A DNA stretch of 64,000 bases from Acetobacter conturbans (GCF_011516755.1 NZ_WOSY01000005.1:186001-250000), one strand, 5' to 3'. Shown: positions 27,476 to 36,176, numbered from the stretch's first letter. Numbers and translations are program-made. The notes: a model not told the origin generated them from the sequence alone.

Positions 27476-27925
27476 ATGCGTCTTACTCTTCAGTCCGATT
27501 ATGCCCTGCGCGCTCTGGTCTTTCTGGCCAGTAATCCAGACCGGTTGTCTTCGATCCATGAAATTTCCGAGATCTACGGCATCTCCGAACATTACATGGT
27601 GAAGATCATCCATCGCCTCGGCGGCGGCGGGTTCATCGAGACGATCCGCGGACGGAAGGGCGGCCTGCGTCTGGGGCGTCCGGCGGAGCAGATACGCATC
27701 GGTGATGTCGTGCGCTTCACGGAAGAGGATTTCGCCGTGGTGAGCTGTATGCAGCGGGACAGGAAGGAAGGCGAAGGCTCCTGCCTCCTGATGCCCGATT
27801 GCAGCCTGCGTCATACGCTGGGTGAGGCGATGGATGCCTTTCTGAATGTTCTGGACAATCGGACACTGGCGGACGTTGCCGGGGCATGGGAGCGGCAAAA
27901 ACTGTCTGTGGCCCTCGTTCGCTGA
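27476..27925 (+). CDS. nsrR: Rrf2 family NO-sensing repressor (NsrR type)
   Basis: A 149-aa winged-helix regulator. The N-terminus (MRLTLQSDYALRALVFLA), ISEHYMVKIIHRLGGGGFIETIRGRKGGLRLG and three C-terminal cysteines (Cys91, Cys103, Cys109) define an iron-sulfur Rrf2 protein. In NsrR the cluster reacts with NO and releases DNA. The spacing Cys-x11-Cys-x5-Cys is wider between the first two than in the common NsrR forms. The start at 27476 was chosen by alignment with family N-termini; 12 more codons are open upstream (GTG 27440) and no clear ribosome binding site is seen. The divergent hmp is the obvious target. Confidence 0.88.
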   Translation: MRLTLQSDYALRALVFLASNPDRLSSIHEISEIYGISEHYMVKIIHRLGGGGFIETIRGRKGGLRLGRPAEQIRIGDVVRFTEEDFAVVSCMQRDRKEGEGSCLLMPDCSLRHTLGEAMDAFLNVLDNRTLADVAGAWERQKLSVALVR

Positions 27926-28023
27926 ACGCTCCCGCATAGCCCGAAAACGGTGGCAGACCCGACCTTGCGTCGGGATCAGAGCGACGTTTCCTTCCGACAG
28001 AGGTAACATCCACACAATCCCTA

Positions 28024-28040
28024 TTGATACAGTATAACAT
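28024..28040. promoter_or_regulatory. Zur box upstream of the zinc uptake operon
   Basis: TTGATACAGTATAACAT matches the classical Zur palindrome (ATGTTATA-N-TATAACAT), with the right half-site exact. It lies 20 bases before the start codon of the binding-protein gene, where a bound Zur would block transcription when zinc is plentiful. Confidence 0.65.
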
Positions 28041-28060
28041 AACCTTTAGGGGTTTTCGCC

Positions 28061-28921
28061 ATGCGTTCGTCCCGGCTCCCCTTTCTGCTTGTCGCTTTGT
28101 GTCTCGGTGTCGCCCCGGCCCGTGCGGCGGATCAGACACCCCAGCCTACGCGGATTGTGGCAGCCGAAAACGTATGGGGCGATATCGCCGCGCAGATCGG
28201 CGGGACGGATGTGGTGGTGGAGAGCATTCTCAGCGCTCCGGATATCGATCCGCATCTGTTTGAACCGGTGCCCACGACGGCCCGCGATGTGGCGAATTCA
28301 GACCTTGTCATCCTCAATGGCGCCGGTTTTGACCCCTGGATGAGTCGTCTGTCCGGTGTGCGTCCGGCGATCCGTGTGGCCGATATCGCGGGCTGGCATG
28401 ATGGCGACAATCCGCATCTGTGGTTCGACCCCGTGGTCGTCGGGAAAGTGGGCGAGGCCGTAGCGCACGCCCTGCGCGATGATCCTCGCAACACACCCGT
28501 CCTTCGTGCTTTCGAGCAGACCGTCACCCAACTGGAAGACCGCATCGCCGCGCTGCGGAAGCAGGTCGCCGGTATGAAGATTTCGGCTACGGAACCGCTG
28601 CTCGGTCGCCTGACCGACAGTCTTGGACTGGTGACTGAAAACACGGCTTTTCAGCTAGCCGTGATGAACGATGTTGAACCCGGGCCCGCCGAGGTGGCCC
28701 GGTTCGAGAACGATCTGCGCAATGGCACGCTCCGGCTGCTGATTTACAACAAACAGACGGTCACGCCGTCCGCTTCCCGACTGCTGGAGGTGGCGAAAGA
28801 GGCGGGGGTGCCCAGCATCGCCGTGACCGAAACATTGCCCCCGGGGATGCACTGGCAGGGCTGGATGAGTACGATTCTGGATGAGCTGGAAGCGGCGCTC
28901 CTGAAGCGTGGTCGAGCCTGA
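28061..28921 (+). CDS. znuA: Zinc ABC transporter periplasmic binding protein
   Basis: A 286-aa cluster A-I metal-binding protein with a signal peptide (MRSSRLPFLLVALCLGVAPARA). The metal-site landmarks are DPHLFEPVPTTARD and GDNPHLWFDPVVVG, and SIAVTETLPPG stands near the third ligand region. It lacks the long His-rich loop seen in many ZnuA proteins. AGGGG precedes the ATG. The Zur box upstream and the ATPase and permease genes downstream point to zinc rather than manganese, but specificity is inferred. Confidence 0.87.
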   Translation: MRSSRLPFLLVALCLGVAPARAADQTPQPTRIVAAENVWGDIAAQIGGTDVVVESILSAPDIDPHLFEPVPTTARDVANSDLVILNGAGFDPWMSRLSGVRPAIRVADIAGWHDGDNPHLWFDPVVVGKVGEAVAHALRDDPRNTPVLRAFEQTVTQLEDRIAALRKQVAGMKISATEPLLGRLTDSLGLVTENTAFQLAVMNDVEPGPAEVARFENDLRNGTLRLLIYNKQTVTPSASRLLEVAKEAGVPSIAVTETLPPGMHWQGWMSTILDELEAALLKRGRA

Positions 28922-29688
28922 TGGCGGAACCCGCCGTCACCTGCGAGAACGTGATGCTTAGTCGTGGGGAGCGTGACATCCTGTCGGGTGTTTCCTTGTC
29001 CGTGCCTGAGGGGTGTTTCGTCGGACTGTTCGGGCCGAATGGCGGCGGCAAGACGACATTGTTGCGGGCATTGCTGGGATTGCAGCCGGTGGCGAGAGGA
29101 CGGATCACCGTTCTCGGGGACGCTCCCGGCGCGTGTTCGGCGCAGATTGGCTACATGCCGCAGAGTCGCGGCGGGAATGGCGCATCCCTGACCGGCTGGG
29201 ACCTTCTGGGCTCCGGTATGTCCGGCAACCGTTGGGGAATTCCGTGGCGGTCGCGGGCCGACACGCTCGCCATTCGGGAAGCTCTGGACGCGGTGGACGC
29301 CACGGCTCTGGCCGACCGCCGACTGGGCGCGCTGTCCGGGGGCGAACGGCAGCGGCTCCTCATTGCGCAGGCCCTGATCGGCTGGCCCCGACTGCTGCTG
29401 CTCGATGAGCCGCTCGCCAGCCTTGATCCGGTTCGCATGCGGGATGTGGCCGAGCGTCTGGGACGGATCGCGAAACAGCGGGGCATGACGGTGATCTGCT
29501 CGGCGCACGACATCAATGCGCTGATGGGCGTCATGGATTCCGTGCTGTATGTGGCGCGCGGGCAGGCACGGCTCGGCACGGTGGATGAGGTGATGACGAC
29601 GGAAGGTCTTTCGGCGCTCTACGGCGCGCCGGTGGAAGTCTGCCGCGCTCCGTCCGGACGGCTTCTGGTCAGCGCGGACGCCCTGTGA
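28921..29688 (+). CDS. znuC: Zinc ABC transporter ATP-binding protein
   Basis: A 255-aa ABC ATPase: Walker A GPNGGGKTTLLRALLG, Q-loop GYMPQSRGG, signature LSGGERQRLLIAQAL, Walker B LLLLDEPLASLDP and switch His in ICSAHD. It powers import of the metal delivered by the binding protein. Its ATG overlaps the stop of the preceding gene, and its stop overlaps the start of the permease gene (GTGATG), so the three are translated as a unit. Confidence 0.9.
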   Translation: MAEPAVTCENVMLSRGERDILSGVSLSVPEGCFVGLFGPNGGGKTTLLRALLGLQPVARGRITVLGDAPGACSAQIGYMPQSRGGNGASLTGWDLLGSGMSGNRWGIPWRSRADTLAIREALDAVDATALADRRLGALSGGERQRLLIAQALIGWPRLLLLDEPLASLDPVRMRDVAERLGRIAKQRGMTVICSAHDINALMGVMDSVLYVARGQARLGTVDEVMTTEGLSALYGAPVEVCRAPSGRLLVSADAL

Positions 29689-30476
29689 TGTTCGCCTATG
29701 ACTTCATGCGGATGGCTTTCGGCGCGTCCGTTTTCGTGGCGCTGCTGGCTGGTCCGGTGGGCTGGTTCCTTGTGCTGCGCGGCCAGAGTTTCGCCGGTCA
29801 CGCCCTGTCTCATATCGCCTTTGCCGGAGCAGCGGGCGCGGCACTGGTGGGCTGGTCGCCGCTCACGGGCCTGTTTGCCGCCGCGATTCTGGCGGGAGGC
29901 GCGATGGGTGTGCTCGACCGGCAGACGGCGCAACGAGACGTGGCGATCGGACTGGTTCTGTCGCTGGCCATGGGCTGCGGCGTGCTGTTCCTGCATCTGA
30001 TGACGCGCTCGGCCTCCATCGCCAATGCGCTGCTGTTCGGCAACGTGCTGGGTGTCAGCCGTGCGATGCTGGCCTCTCTTGCGGGCTTCACCCTTATTGG
30101 CGGGGGGGCACTGGCATTGCTGGCACGCCCGCTGCTGTTCGCCAGTCTCCAGCCCGAACTGGCGGAGGCGCGTGGCGTCAATATTCGCCTGCTCTCCACG
30201 CTCTTCCTGATGCTGGTGGGCGCTGCGACCGCCGAGTCCTCGCAGATTACCGGCGTCTTGCTGGTCTTTACGCTGATGGTCGGGCCGGGTGCTTCTGCCC
30301 ACAGGCTGGGGCTGTCACCTCTGGCCGGAATCGGGGCGGCGGCCCTGCTGGCGGTCGCGGAAGCGTGGGGCGGACTGGCTTTGTCCTGGTGGACCGACGC
30401 GCCGGTGTCGTTCTGGATCGCCGTGCTGAGCGTGGGGGTGTTTTTGCTGGCGGGCGTGTTTAACCGGACGGCGTGA
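29688..30476 (+). CDS. znuB: Zinc ABC transporter permease
   Basis: A 262-aa inner-membrane permease of the ABC-3 family with about eight hydrophobic helices. Signatures are RGQSFAGHALSHIAFAGAAGAAL, the coupling region NALLFGNVLGV, and TGVLLVFTLMVGPGASA. Start ATG 29688 overlaps the ATPase stop (TGATG); GTG 29685 is one codon earlier. It closes the Zur-controlled operon. Confidence 0.9.
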   Translation: MFAYDFMRMAFGASVFVALLAGPVGWFLVLRGQSFAGHALSHIAFAGAAGAALVGWSPLTGLFAAAILAGGAMGVLDRQTAQRDVAIGLVLSLAMGCGVLFLHLMTRSASIANALLFGNVLGVSRAMLASLAGFTLIGGGALALLARPLLFASLQPELAEARGVNIRLLSTLFLMLVGAATAESSQITGVLLVFTLMVGPGASAHRLGLSPLAGIGAAALLAVAEAWGGLALSWWTDAPVSFWIAVLSVGVFLLAGVFNRTA

Positions 30477-30601
30477 TGTCCGGAGACGGCATTATGGCTT
30501 CGGTGCGCGCAGGACTCCCGTCAGTCGTGTGTCTTGCGGAAAGTCCCGAAAGTTGGGACAACCGGAAACAGGTTATCGGGTGTGCGGAAGGAACGGTCGG
30601 G

Positions 30602-30964
30602 ATGCGCGGAATCCTGCGGCGGGTATGGGGTGCGGCGGCTTTAGCTGGCGTTATGACGGTCGGACTGTCGGTTTCGGCGATGGCGCAGATGCCTTCCGAC
30701 GATGACGGCAAAAAAGACGGTCCCGACATGCACACGCTCGCCTCGCGTTTTAACGCGGTGCGGGTGAAGAAGGACTACGACTATATCCATCGTCCCGCAG
30801 GTGACAAAGTCATTGAGCAGCCGGATATCGACCGTCTGATGTTCTGGACAAAGGATGGTCAGCCGGATGGATATGCGCAGCGCCGTGGTGACAGCGTGAT
30901 TTATTATAATGCTGGCGGACAGGCAGTGCGGGTGCAGCGTCTCGCACCCGGCGAGGCTGACTGA
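30602..30964 (+). CDS. Small exported protein of unknown function
   Basis: 120 aa with a signal peptide (MRGILRRVWGAAALAGVMTVGLSVSAMA). The mature part is polar, with DYDYIHRPAGDKVIEQP and a C-terminal stretch that alternates charge and aromatics (GDSVIYYNAGGQAVRVQRL), suggesting a small beta-rich periplasmic protein. AAGGAA lies 8 bases before ATG 30602; the frame opens earlier at 30473 but overlaps znuB. No family recognised. Confidence 0.7.
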   Translation: MRGILRRVWGAAALAGVMTVGLSVSAMAQMPSDDDGKKDGPDMHTLASRFNAVRVKKDYDYIHRPAGDKVIEQPDIDRLMFWTKDGQPDGYAQRRGDSVIYYNAGGQAVRVQRLAPGEAD

Positions 30965-30985
30965 GGAAAGAGAAGCGGCCGTCCG

Positions 30986-32332
30986 TCAGAAGGACGTTGC
31001 GATATCCAGCGCGGCAGCCGTCCAGCCAGTAGGCCGGAACGTCCCGACAACGTGTCTTTCCGCTTCCGCCAGAGCAGCGGCGTCAAAAGCCATCTCCCTG
31101 ACTTTGTGAAGTGCATCTTCGAGATTGTCCGGATCGAACGGAATGGCCAGCCCCTGTCCGGCTTCCGAAAGCGCCCCGCGCTCGGAAGCAAGGCATATTT
31201 TTCCTCTGGCAAGACTTTCCGAGACGGGAAGTCCCCACCCTTCGTAAAGCGAGGGCACCATCGTGAAGAGTGCCTGTTGGTAAAGCGTGTTTAACTGCGC
31301 GTCGGACGGGGCGCGGGCGATGATGAGATGACCATCCAGAAAATTGCTGTTGCGGATCTGCTGGAGCAGGTCATCGGCCAGCCAGCCCGGCGAGCCTGCA
31401 AGAATGAGGGTCGGGATGGGCGCGCCCGTGTTGTTTTCCAGAAGGCGACGCCAGAGGCGGAAGAGGAAAAGATGATTCTTTCTCGCTTCGAACGTGCCGA
31501 CTGACAGCACATATCGGGATGGCAGCGGCACGGAGAAGCCTGTTGCAGTCAGCGTCGCGGGCAATGCCGTGCCTATGCGGATCGTGCGCGGGGCAAGTCC
31601 CGAAAACTGCCGTTCAAGATCCGCACGGGTCGCATCCGAGACGGCAAAGACCTGATCGCATTGCGGAAGAACGGAAGTCATCCAGCGTTTGAAGACACGG
31701 GGAAGGCCGGGCGAACACCATTCCGGAAAAAGCAGCGGAATAATATCGTGGATGAGCAGCCCGAACCGTATGTCATGATGGTCCCGGTAATGCTGGATCA
31801 GCCTGCCGTAATCGGGATGGGCCCAGGGCGCACCGAGCGCGAGAATGACATCCTGCGGTTGTGGCGAGAATGGAGATCCATCCGAGCCGGTGACATGCTG
31901 GCGCACAACCTGTCGTGCGATCGAGAGCGTGCCGGAGGTGAGTGCAGGGATCGCTTTCAAGGCGGCGGTCTGGTGAGCCAGAAACTGACCCAGAGGCACC
32001 CGCATGGCGGGCGGCAGACGGAGGGCCACTCGTCGCAGGGGAGAGGGTGACGCAGGGAGTGGCGCGGCGGTTTCGAGATGGCCCGACGCGGTGCTGGACG
32101 ACAGACGTTCGTAAATTTCCAGAACCTGCGACCAGGGAACGGTGAGAAAACGTTCGCCGTTCACCGCGTGCCGCAGAAACCCGACGCGCCCTTCCATCGC
32201 CTCAGACGACAGCATGGCGCGCTGGATTTCAAAGGCGACTCTCTGGATGCCGCTCGGTCGTGAATTCGTCCGGCTGTATTCGAACAAATCCTCGATATCG
32301 AACCAGAAACGTCGCGGAGAAGAAGGCTGCAT
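30986..32332 (-). CDS. Family 4 (GT-B) glycosyltransferase
   Basis: A 448-aa glycosyltransferase. The N-terminal half has FWFDIEDLFEYSRTNSRPSGIQRVAFE, common in acceptor-side domains of mannosyltransferase-like enzymes from polysaccharide clusters. The C-terminal half has YVLSVGTFEARKNH, the nucleotide-sugar site MVPSLYEGWGLPVSESLARG (EX7E) and IPFDPDNLEDAL. It probably adds a sugar to a surface glycan, in the cytoplasm. One arm of a 12-bp inverted repeat overlaps its start codon. It lies beside a lipoprotein gene on the same strand. Confidence 0.88.
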   Translation of the reverse strand: MQPSSPRRFWFDIEDLFEYSRTNSRPSGIQRVAFEIQRAMLSSEAMEGRVGFLRHAVNGERFLTVPWSQVLEIYERLSSSTASGHLETAAPLPASPSPLRRVALRLPPAMRVPLGQFLAHQTAALKAIPALTSGTLSIARQVVRQHVTGSDGSPFSPQPQDVILALGAPWAHPDYGRLIQHYRDHHDIRFGLLIHDIIPLLFPEWCSPGLPRVFKRWMTSVLPQCDQVFAVSDATRADLERQFSGLAPRTIRIGTALPATLTATGFSVPLPSRYVLSVGTFEARKNHLFLFRLWRRLLENNTGAPIPTLILAGSPGWLADDLLQQIRNSNFLDGHLIIARAPSDAQLNTLYQQALFTMVPSLYEGWGLPVSESLARGKICLASERGALSEAGQGLAIPFDPDNLEDALHKVREMAFDAAALAEAERHVVGTFRPTGWTAAALDIATSF

Positions 32333-32390
32333 CGTCGGATTGCCTGTGACTACGGAAGCGTCCTGAATAATGCAGACGATCCGACGATGC
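32329..32390. promoter_or_regulatory. 12-bp inverted repeat across the GT4 start codon
   Basis: GCATCGTCGGAT (32329-32340) and ATCCGACGATGC (32379-32390) are perfect reverse complements, 38 bases apart. The first contains the start codon (minus strand, 32332-32330). In RNA the arms could pair and hide the start. Confidence 0.5.
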
Positions 32391-32401
32391 CAGAAGGGGT
32401 G

Positions 32402-32944
32402 TCAGGCGTTCTGAAGGCCGTTGGCGATGATGGTCTGGGCTTCGGCAGGCGTAAGCGTGGTGGTGGCAGGAGCGGAGACCGCGCCGATCAGGGCTTCGAG
32501 CGCGGGGAGAAGGGCCGCCACGGCTGCGACGATGGTATTGACCGGAGACGGTAGGACGCTCTGAAAGTCCTGAAGAATAGCCAGCGCGGCGGAGGCGGCG
32601 CTTTCAGCGGTAGCGACCCAGTTCTGGGCAACGGTCAGTGTGACATCCGACGCCGCCGAAGCCGCGACCTGTGCCGTCACGGTGCTGATCCGGGTGATGG
32701 CGGCCGTGACGGTGGCAGCATTCGTCGTGCCGATCACGGTGGTGACGGCGGTGGCGTTCACCAGCTCCGTCAGACCCGATTCAATGCTGCTGATGATGGA
32801 GAGAAGTTTTGTCACATTGACGGAATAGGTCGTGCTGCCGCCGGATGTGGTGGTCGTGCAGGCACTGAGCGCCGCGGTGACGCCAAGGGCACCAAGCGAT
32901 GCGATGCCGGACCTGAGCAGGTTCCGACGAGAAAATGAAGGCAT
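32402..32944 (-). CDS. Tat-type lipoprotein, Thr/Ala/Val-rich
   Basis: 180 aa. The N-terminus MPSFSRRNLLRSGIASLGALGVTAALSAC combines a twin-arginine-like SRRNLLR with an LSAC lipobox, so it should be exported folded and lipid-anchored. The mature chain is highly biased: Thr-rich after the Cys (TTTTSGG), then long Ala/Thr/Val segments that look like amphipathic helices, with a short conserved-looking end (LTPAEAQTIIANGLQNA). AAGGA is 7 bases before ATG 32944. Function unknown; it reads in the same direction as the GT4 gene, with 69 bases between. Confidence 0.75.
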   Translation of the reverse strand: MPSFSRRNLLRSGIASLGALGVTAALSACTTTTSGGSTTYSVNVTKLLSIISSIESGLTELVNATAVTTVIGTTNAATVTAAITRISTVTAQVAASAASDVTLTVAQNWVATAESAASAALAILQDFQSVLPSPVNTIVAAVAALLPALEALIGAVSAPATTTLTPAEAQTIIANGLQNA

Positions 32945-33180
32945 GAAAATTCCTTGATTTAACGAATGAATATCAAATTGCAGATATAAAAAAGACGCGG
33001 AAAGGCGGTGTGCGTCGCGCGCGTTTCGCTCAGGCGCGCCGCACACATTATAAATGTCCTTAGAGCGGGCAAAGAGCCGCTATGCTGCCAGCGACCGGGA
33101 ATGGGGGAACTTCCCCCCCGCCGATCCTGCCGGTAGTGTCGCCGTGTTATCCCGTTTCAGCCCTGTCGTGAGGCCAGCAA

Positions 33181-33570
33181 GTGAAGACCGCTCTTTCCAT
33201 CTTTTGTCTGACGGCTTTCTGCCTCGCCTCTCCGGCCCGCGCCGATGAGTCCCTTTCTTCAGCCGCCGAGAGTTCGGTGCCGAACATACAGTTGCAGAAA
33301 GAGCTGGCGGTGCTGCAGACCGATCCGGAGCAGGCCAGTGAGGCCTGTGTCACGGCGATGAAGGAACTGCATGACACGCAGGCCAAGATCGCGCTGGCGG
33401 AGGAGCGGTCCTCTTCCCCTGATCTCACGGTTGCACATGATGTGCTCGAATCGGATTATGAGAGCGCCATCGAAATGTGTGGCCCGGACGCCCGGCGTCT
33501 CTGCGGAGAGCCCAATCTGTCAAACAAGCTGGCTCACGCGTGCCAGATACTGAGCGCCTCATCGGACTGA
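33181..33570 (+). CDS. Small exported cysteine-containing protein
   Basis: 129 aa beginning with GTG. Signal peptide MKTALSIFCLTAFCLASPARA, then a helical, Glu-rich mature protein with four cysteines (EACVTAM, EMCGPD, RLCGEP, HACQIL) that could form two disulfides. Upstream GAGGCC is a weak ribosome binding site. No family recognised. The second MITE-like copy follows directly. Confidence 0.65.
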   Translation: MKTALSIFCLTAFCLASPARADESLSSAAESSVPNIQLQKELAVLQTDPEQASEACVTAMKELHDTQAKIALAEERSSSPDLTVAHDVLESDYESAIEMCGPDARRLCGEPNLSNKLAHACQILSASSD

Positions 33571-33630
33571 CAGGCGGAATAAAAGGTTTTCCGGTCCCCG
33601 TGAGGTGTTGGATCTCCTGTTTCTTTTAGA

Positions 33631-33787
33631 GACTTTTTCAAAAGCTCTCCGCTAAGCGGGAACGTTCGTGAGGGCGCGCCCGACCAGTGTGTGTTTTGAG
33701 CACTGAAGCGAAGCGGCCATGCGGACCGTGAGCATCCGAGCGTGGAAACCGTGCGTCGGATCACCCGCAGAGAGCTTTTGAAACAGC
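33631..33787. repeat. MITE-like repeat, copy 2
   Basis: 157 bp, same length as copy 1 at 11058-11214 but inverted. Terminal repeats are TTTTTCAAAAGCTCTC on the left and GAGAGCTTTTGAAACAGCC on the right. The core, read on the minus strand, shares CACGCTCGGATGCTCACGG and AGTGCTCAAAA with copy 1. TTAGA occurs just outside each end (33626-33630 and 33791-33795) and may be a target duplication. It fills the gap between two convergent gene ends, 3 bases from the queD stop. Confidence 0.7.
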
Positions 33788-33790
33788 CGC

Positions 33791-34318
33791 TTAGACGTCC
33801 GCGATGCTCATGTCAGGGCGACGCCACCAGCATTGTGCGGCAGGGCGGGGCGCAGGCAGCATCGGCAGCGGATCGCCGGAAAACTCTACCGTATTGGTCG
33901 GTGTTTCCTGAACCGTGATGGTGGTGCAGCGCAGCACCCCGCCATCGGCCAGCAGCATCGCGTCCAGCTTCGCCTTCATCAGGCAGGCCATCATTTCCGT
34001 CGTCGGGTCGCCGGGTGTCACCACGATACGCTCGGCACGGTGAGGTTCATTGGCGCGGAACCAGCCCAGAAGCGGATCGTCCTCGGCCAGTTGGAGCGCA
34101 TGATCAAGCCGCTCATCGACAAACTGGTGCCAGGTGCTTTTGGCGCGCTGGAACGACACAGGCATGTTCGCCACGCCATCCAGCGGTTGCAGTGCCGTGG
34201 GGGCGAGACGAACGGTGACGAATTCATTGTGCCCATGCGGGAGAGCGCAGCTTTCGCTGGCACCGTGTATCAGCCGGTGGCCCATTGAGAAGCGGCGGGT
34301 GAAAATCAGATCAACCAT
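33791..34318 (-). CDS. queD: 6-carboxytetrahydropterin synthase (QueD)
   Basis: A 175-aa T-fold enzyme that converts 7,8-dihydroneopterin triphosphate to 6-carboxy-5,6,7,8-tetrahydropterin, the second step of preQ0/queuosine synthesis. The N-terminal [11 protein letters not shown] carries a zinc His, and CALPHGHN is the catalytic Cys-x3-His-Gly-His. It is longer than the 120-aa E. coli protein, with an insertion around residues 45-70. ATG 34318 overlaps the end of queC by 8 bases; the frame to 34405 lies inside queC and is not used. Confidence 0.9.
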   Translation of the reverse strand: MVDLIFTRRFSMGHRLIHGASESCALPHGHNEFVTVRLAPTALQPLDGVANMPVSFQRAKSTWHQFVDERLDHALQLAEDDPLLGWFRANEPHRAERIVVTPGDPTTEMMACLMKAKLDAMLLADGGVLRCTTITVQETPTNTVEFSGDPLPMLPAPRPAAQCWWRRPDMSIADV

Positions 34319-35072
34319 GAGGGGCAGAGTCCTTGTGACGTGCTGCTTCGTAGGCGCTCCATCCCGCCTTGCGCAGTTCGCAGGCCGGACAGGTGCCGCA
34401 TCCATGCCCCCACGGATAAAGCGTGCCGCGGGTTCCGAGATAGCAACTGTGGCTTTCGTGGTTGATGAGCGTCACCAGAGCCTCTCCCCCCAGCGATTCC
34501 GCCAGTGACCATGTCTGCGCCTTGTCGATCCACATCAGGGGCGTGTGCAGCACGAAACGGGAGGCCATGCCGAGGTTGAGAGCCACCTGTAGCGCCTTGA
34601 TGGTGTCGTCACGGCAGTCCGGATAGCCGGAATAGTCCGTCTCGCAGACGCCCGTCACGATATGCCGAAGGCCGCGTCGATAGGCCAGTGCGGCGGCGAA
34701 GCTGAGGAAGATCAGGTTGCGGCCCGGAACGAAGGTGCTGGGCAGCCCGCTTTCCGTCAGGGTGATTGCGGTATCGCGGGTCAGCGCCGTGTCCGAGACC
34801 TTGCCGAGAGCATCCAGCGCCAGTGTGTGGTCCGGCCCGAGCCGTTCTTTCCAGTCTGGTTGCAGCAGCGCCATGCCATCGCGCAGCGTCTCCCGGCAGG
34901 AAAGCTCCACCGCGTGGCGCTGGCCATAATCGAAGCCCAGCGTTTCCACCCGGCTAAACCGGCTGAGCGCCCATGCGAGACATGTCGCCGAATCCTGACC
35001 GCCGGAAAACACGACGAGCGCGCTATCGGAGGAGGCGGGCATGGAAGCCTGAAATGTCTCGGTCATGGTCAT
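34311..35072 (-). CDS. queC: 7-cyano-7-deazaguanine synthase (QueC)
   Basis: A 253-aa ATP-dependent enzyme that converts 7-carboxy-7-deazaguanine to preQ0. The PP-loop is [14 protein letters not shown]. Substrate residues fall in [13 protein letters not shown] and [13 protein letters not shown], and the zinc site is SCYLGTRGT...[14 protein letters not shown]. Its ATG overlaps the queE stop (ATGA), and its end overlaps queD, so the operon is tightly coupled. Confidence 0.95.
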   Translation of the reverse strand: MTMTETFQASMPASSDSALVVFSGGQDSATCLAWALSRFSRVETLGFDYGQRHAVELSCRETLRDGMALLQPDWKERLGPDHTLALDALGKVSDTALTRDTAITLTESGLPSTFVPGRNLIFLSFAAALAYRRGLRHIVTGVCETDYSGYPDCRDDTIKALQVALNLGMASRFVLHTPLMWIDKAQTWSLAESLGGEALVTLINHESHSCYLGTRGTLYPWGHGCGTCPACELRKAGWSAYEAARHKDSAPHG

Positions 35073-35704
35073 GGAATCCCGATCAGCTTGTGGGTCTGCA
35101 ACGAGAGGCGCCAGCGCGGATGCTCAAGGCAATAGCGGACAGCCGCAGCCGTGTTGGCCACACGGTCCGGGCCATCCATGGGCTGGAGCCAGAACTGCTC
35201 GAAATCGAGCGTCAGCATGTCAGCCGGGTCGAATTCAGGCTGCGGAAACACCAGCTTCAGTTCCTGCCCCCCCTTCTGGACCCACTGGGAACCGGCTTTG
35301 GGGCTGATGCACAGCCAGTCGATTCCATCCGGCGCTGGCATGGTGCCATTGCTTTCCACCGCAATGGTAAAGCCTTCCTCATGCACCGCATCAAGGAGCG
35401 CCGCGTCAAGCTGGAGCAGCGGTTCGCCGCCGGTAAAGACGACAAATCTCTGGTCACGGCCTGAGCCTGCCCATGTGTCGGCAATCGCACGGGCCAGTAT
35501 GCGGGCATCTGCGAAACGTCCGCCCCCCGGTCCATCGGTGCCGATGAAATCGGTATCGCAAAACTGGCAGATGGCCTGTTCCCTGTCCGCTTCCCGGCCA
35601 GTCCACAGATTGCAGCCCGCGAAACGGCAGAAGACCGCCGCGCGCCCGCTCTGGCCACCTTCGCCCTGAAGCGTGTGGAAAAGTTCCTTTACGGCGTAGC
35701 TCAT
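35069..35704 (-). CDS. queE: 7-carboxy-7-deazaguanine synthase (QueE)
   Basis: A 211-aa radical SAM enzyme that rearranges 6-carboxytetrahydropterin to 7-carboxy-7-deazaguanine. The cluster motif is the modified Cys-x14-Cys-x2-Cys (GCNLWTG...[10 protein letters not shown]) known from a subset of QueE proteins. FTGGEPLLQ is the SAM-binding GGEP, with [10 protein letters not shown] near the N-terminus. ATG 35704 gives the family N-terminus [16 protein letters not shown]; the open frame to 35833 adds nothing recognisable. First gene of queE-queC-queD. Confidence 0.93.
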   Translation of the reverse strand: MSYAVKELFHTLQGEGGQSGRAAVFCRFAGCNLWTGREADREQAICQFCDTDFIGTDGPGGGRFADARILARAIADTWAGSGRDQRFVVFTGGEPLLQLDAALLDAVHEEGFTIAVESNGTMPAPDGIDWLCISPKAGSQWVQKGGQELKLVFPQPEFDPADMLTLDFEQFWLQPMDGPDRVANTAAAVRYCLEHPRWRLSLQTHKLIGIP

Positions 35705-36176
35705 GGCCGGTGATGTCGGACATGGCGACGCGGAAGGCAAGGGAAAATCGGCCTTCGTGAAATGGCGGCAAACCACATGCGCCATGTCGGGAGCCCGCGT
35801 TCTGACCTGTCGCTGCCGTTCCATCGTCTTCAATGATGAAGCGGGACAATCAATGGTCAGAATGCTCAGGCGGCAAGAAGATTAAGGTACGGGTCATCCC
35901 GGTTCGGGAAGCCGGTCCTCCTTGGCGGAAGGTGGGGACATGCTATTCCAACAAAATATGAAGAAGTCTCTCACACCGGTTTATTTAAAATAACTATTCA
36001 TATTTTGACGATATTTTATTGCTGAGTGTAACGATTTTATGGCGATCTCTTGATGAACTAATAACACCGTAAAGCAAAGATTAACGGCCTATTATCTGTG
36101 TGCTGTCAGCGAGGGCTGCTAAACCAGAATTCATCAAACACTTACAATAATACTTCGAAATAAAAAGGTAGAACAG
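35705..36176. other. Intergenic region with AT-rich promoter zone
   Basis: The part next to queE is its leader; no preQ1 riboswitch motif was found by eye. From about 35940 to 36176 the DNA is AT-rich and leads into the secreted peptide gene, with AAAAAGG 8 bases before its ATG. No other gene is seen. Confidence 0.5.

Noticed and set aside
35705-35900. preQ1 riboswitch upstream of queE
   Set aside because: No match to the preQ1-I or preQ1-II core was seen on the minus strand.
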